Assembly (NCBI GenBank): GCA_018695965.1
Contig: JABHQB010000046.1
Span: forward strand, 1 to 6,740
DNA: 6,740 nucleotides
Direction: 5' to 3'
Source: Flavobacteriales bacterium
GTDB taxonomy: Bacteria; Bacteroidota; Bacteroidia; Flavobacteriales; BACL11
Under the pieces are notes generated by a model, which saw only the letters and a list, made by a program, of their open reading frames with translations, was not told where the DNA came from and did not search any database. This document shows, in pieces, positions 6,328 to 6,740 of this stretch. The position numbers and the translations under genes are program-made. Within the stretch, counting starts at the first letter, position 1. Each line of letters starts with the position of its first letter.

Positions 6328-6740
6328 ATGAAAAAAATAGTAAAATATTTATTATTCATTATTATAGCAATTAATTTGTTAATTCTGATTAGTGGGAAAA
6401 GTTGGATATACAAAGCAATTTCAATTACTTATTTAAAAGGACACACCTCTTCATACATTCATGATTTTGTTCATTTTCCAGCAAATACAATTGAGGCAGG
6501 AACCTATGAAGAGTGGCTAATAGCAAAAGACTACAATAAAGTAAATTTACCAGAATTTATAAAACCCACCAACAAAGAACTAGAAACGGTTGCTTTTTTG
6601 GTAATAATAAATGACAGTATTACATATGAAGAGTATTGGCATGGATATTCAGAAGATAGCGCTTCTAATTCTTTTTCTATGTCAAAAAGTTATATTTCTC
6701 CCTTGGTAGGAGTTGCAATTAAAGATAATATAATAAATAT
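6328..6740 (+). CDS. Serine hydrolase, beta-lactamase/penicillin-binding-protein-like (partial, runs off right edge)
   Basis: An open frame begins with ATG one base after the lipB stop and stays open to the edge (137 codons). Residues about 4-22 are strongly hydrophobic after two lysines (KKIVKYLLFIIIAINLLIL), so the protein is exported or anchored in the inner membrane with the rest outside. After a variable region comes VAFLVIINDSITYEEYWHGY (88-107), the beta-strand hairpin that opens the class C beta-lactamase-like fold. Then SNSFSMSKSYISPLVGVAI (113-131) carries the S-x-x-K active site, Ser117 and Lys120. The later Y-x-N and H/K-x-G motifs would lie beyond the window. The family includes esterases, peptidases and beta-lactamases, and nothing here identifies the substrate. 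Placement suggests transcription with the isomerase and lipB genes. No Shine-Dalgarno sequence is visible. Confidence 0.77.
   Translation, partial: MKKIVKYLLFIIIAINLLILISGKSWIYKAISITYLKGHTSSYIHDFVHFPANTIEAGTYEEWLIAKDYNKVNLPEFIKPTNKELETVAFLVIINDSITYEEYWHGYSEDSASNSFSMSKSYISPLVGVAIKDNIIN

Overview
The window is AT-rich chromosomal DNA from a member of the Bacteroidota, most likely a flavobacterial-type heterotroph. The signs are the lysyl-tRNA synthetase and GpsA signature wording (GGGSWATA, GPCHAEEVA), a perfect Bacteroidota -7 promoter element (TAnnTTTG) in front of lysS, weak or absent Shine-Dalgarno sequences, and very tight gene packing. This placement comes from recognising protein families by eye, not from a database search.

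Layout. Positions 1-119 hold an internal piece of an ABC exporter membrane domain on the minus strand, which runs off the left edge. It abuts at about 117-122 an N-terminally truncated scoA on the plus strand, followed by an intact scoB (succinyl-CoA:3-ketoacid CoA-transferase A and B subunits). Both broken genes have lost their 5' halves at the same point and read away from each other, so this is an inversion junction or a library/assembly chimera, not a normal gene border. scoB converges tail-to-tail with a minus-strand run of lysS, then a ferredoxin:thioredoxin-reductase-like/rhodanese fusion, then gpsA (in transcription order). An 86-bp divergent intergenic region (4556-4641) separates lysS from a plus-strand operon: a bifunctional phosphoglucose/phosphomannose isomerase of the SIS family, lipB, and the start of a membrane-anchored serine hydrolase that leaves the window on the right.

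How the genes fit together. Most are housekeeping: ketone-body/CoA transfer (scoAB), glycerol-3-phosphate for phospholipids (gpsA), lysine charging (lysS), sugar-phosphate isomerisation and lipoate attachment (lipB). The unusual gene is the 234-residue protein joining an FeS disulfide-reductase domain (all six FTR cysteines present) to a rhodanese domain with an intact active-site cysteine. It sits between two housekeeping genes, and its 3' end overlaps the gpsA start. It suggests ferredoxin-linked thiol or persulfide chemistry in an organism with no sign here of photosynthesis.

There are no rRNA or tRNA genes, CRISPR arrays, insertion sequences or sizeable repeats, and no gap over 300 bases without a gene.
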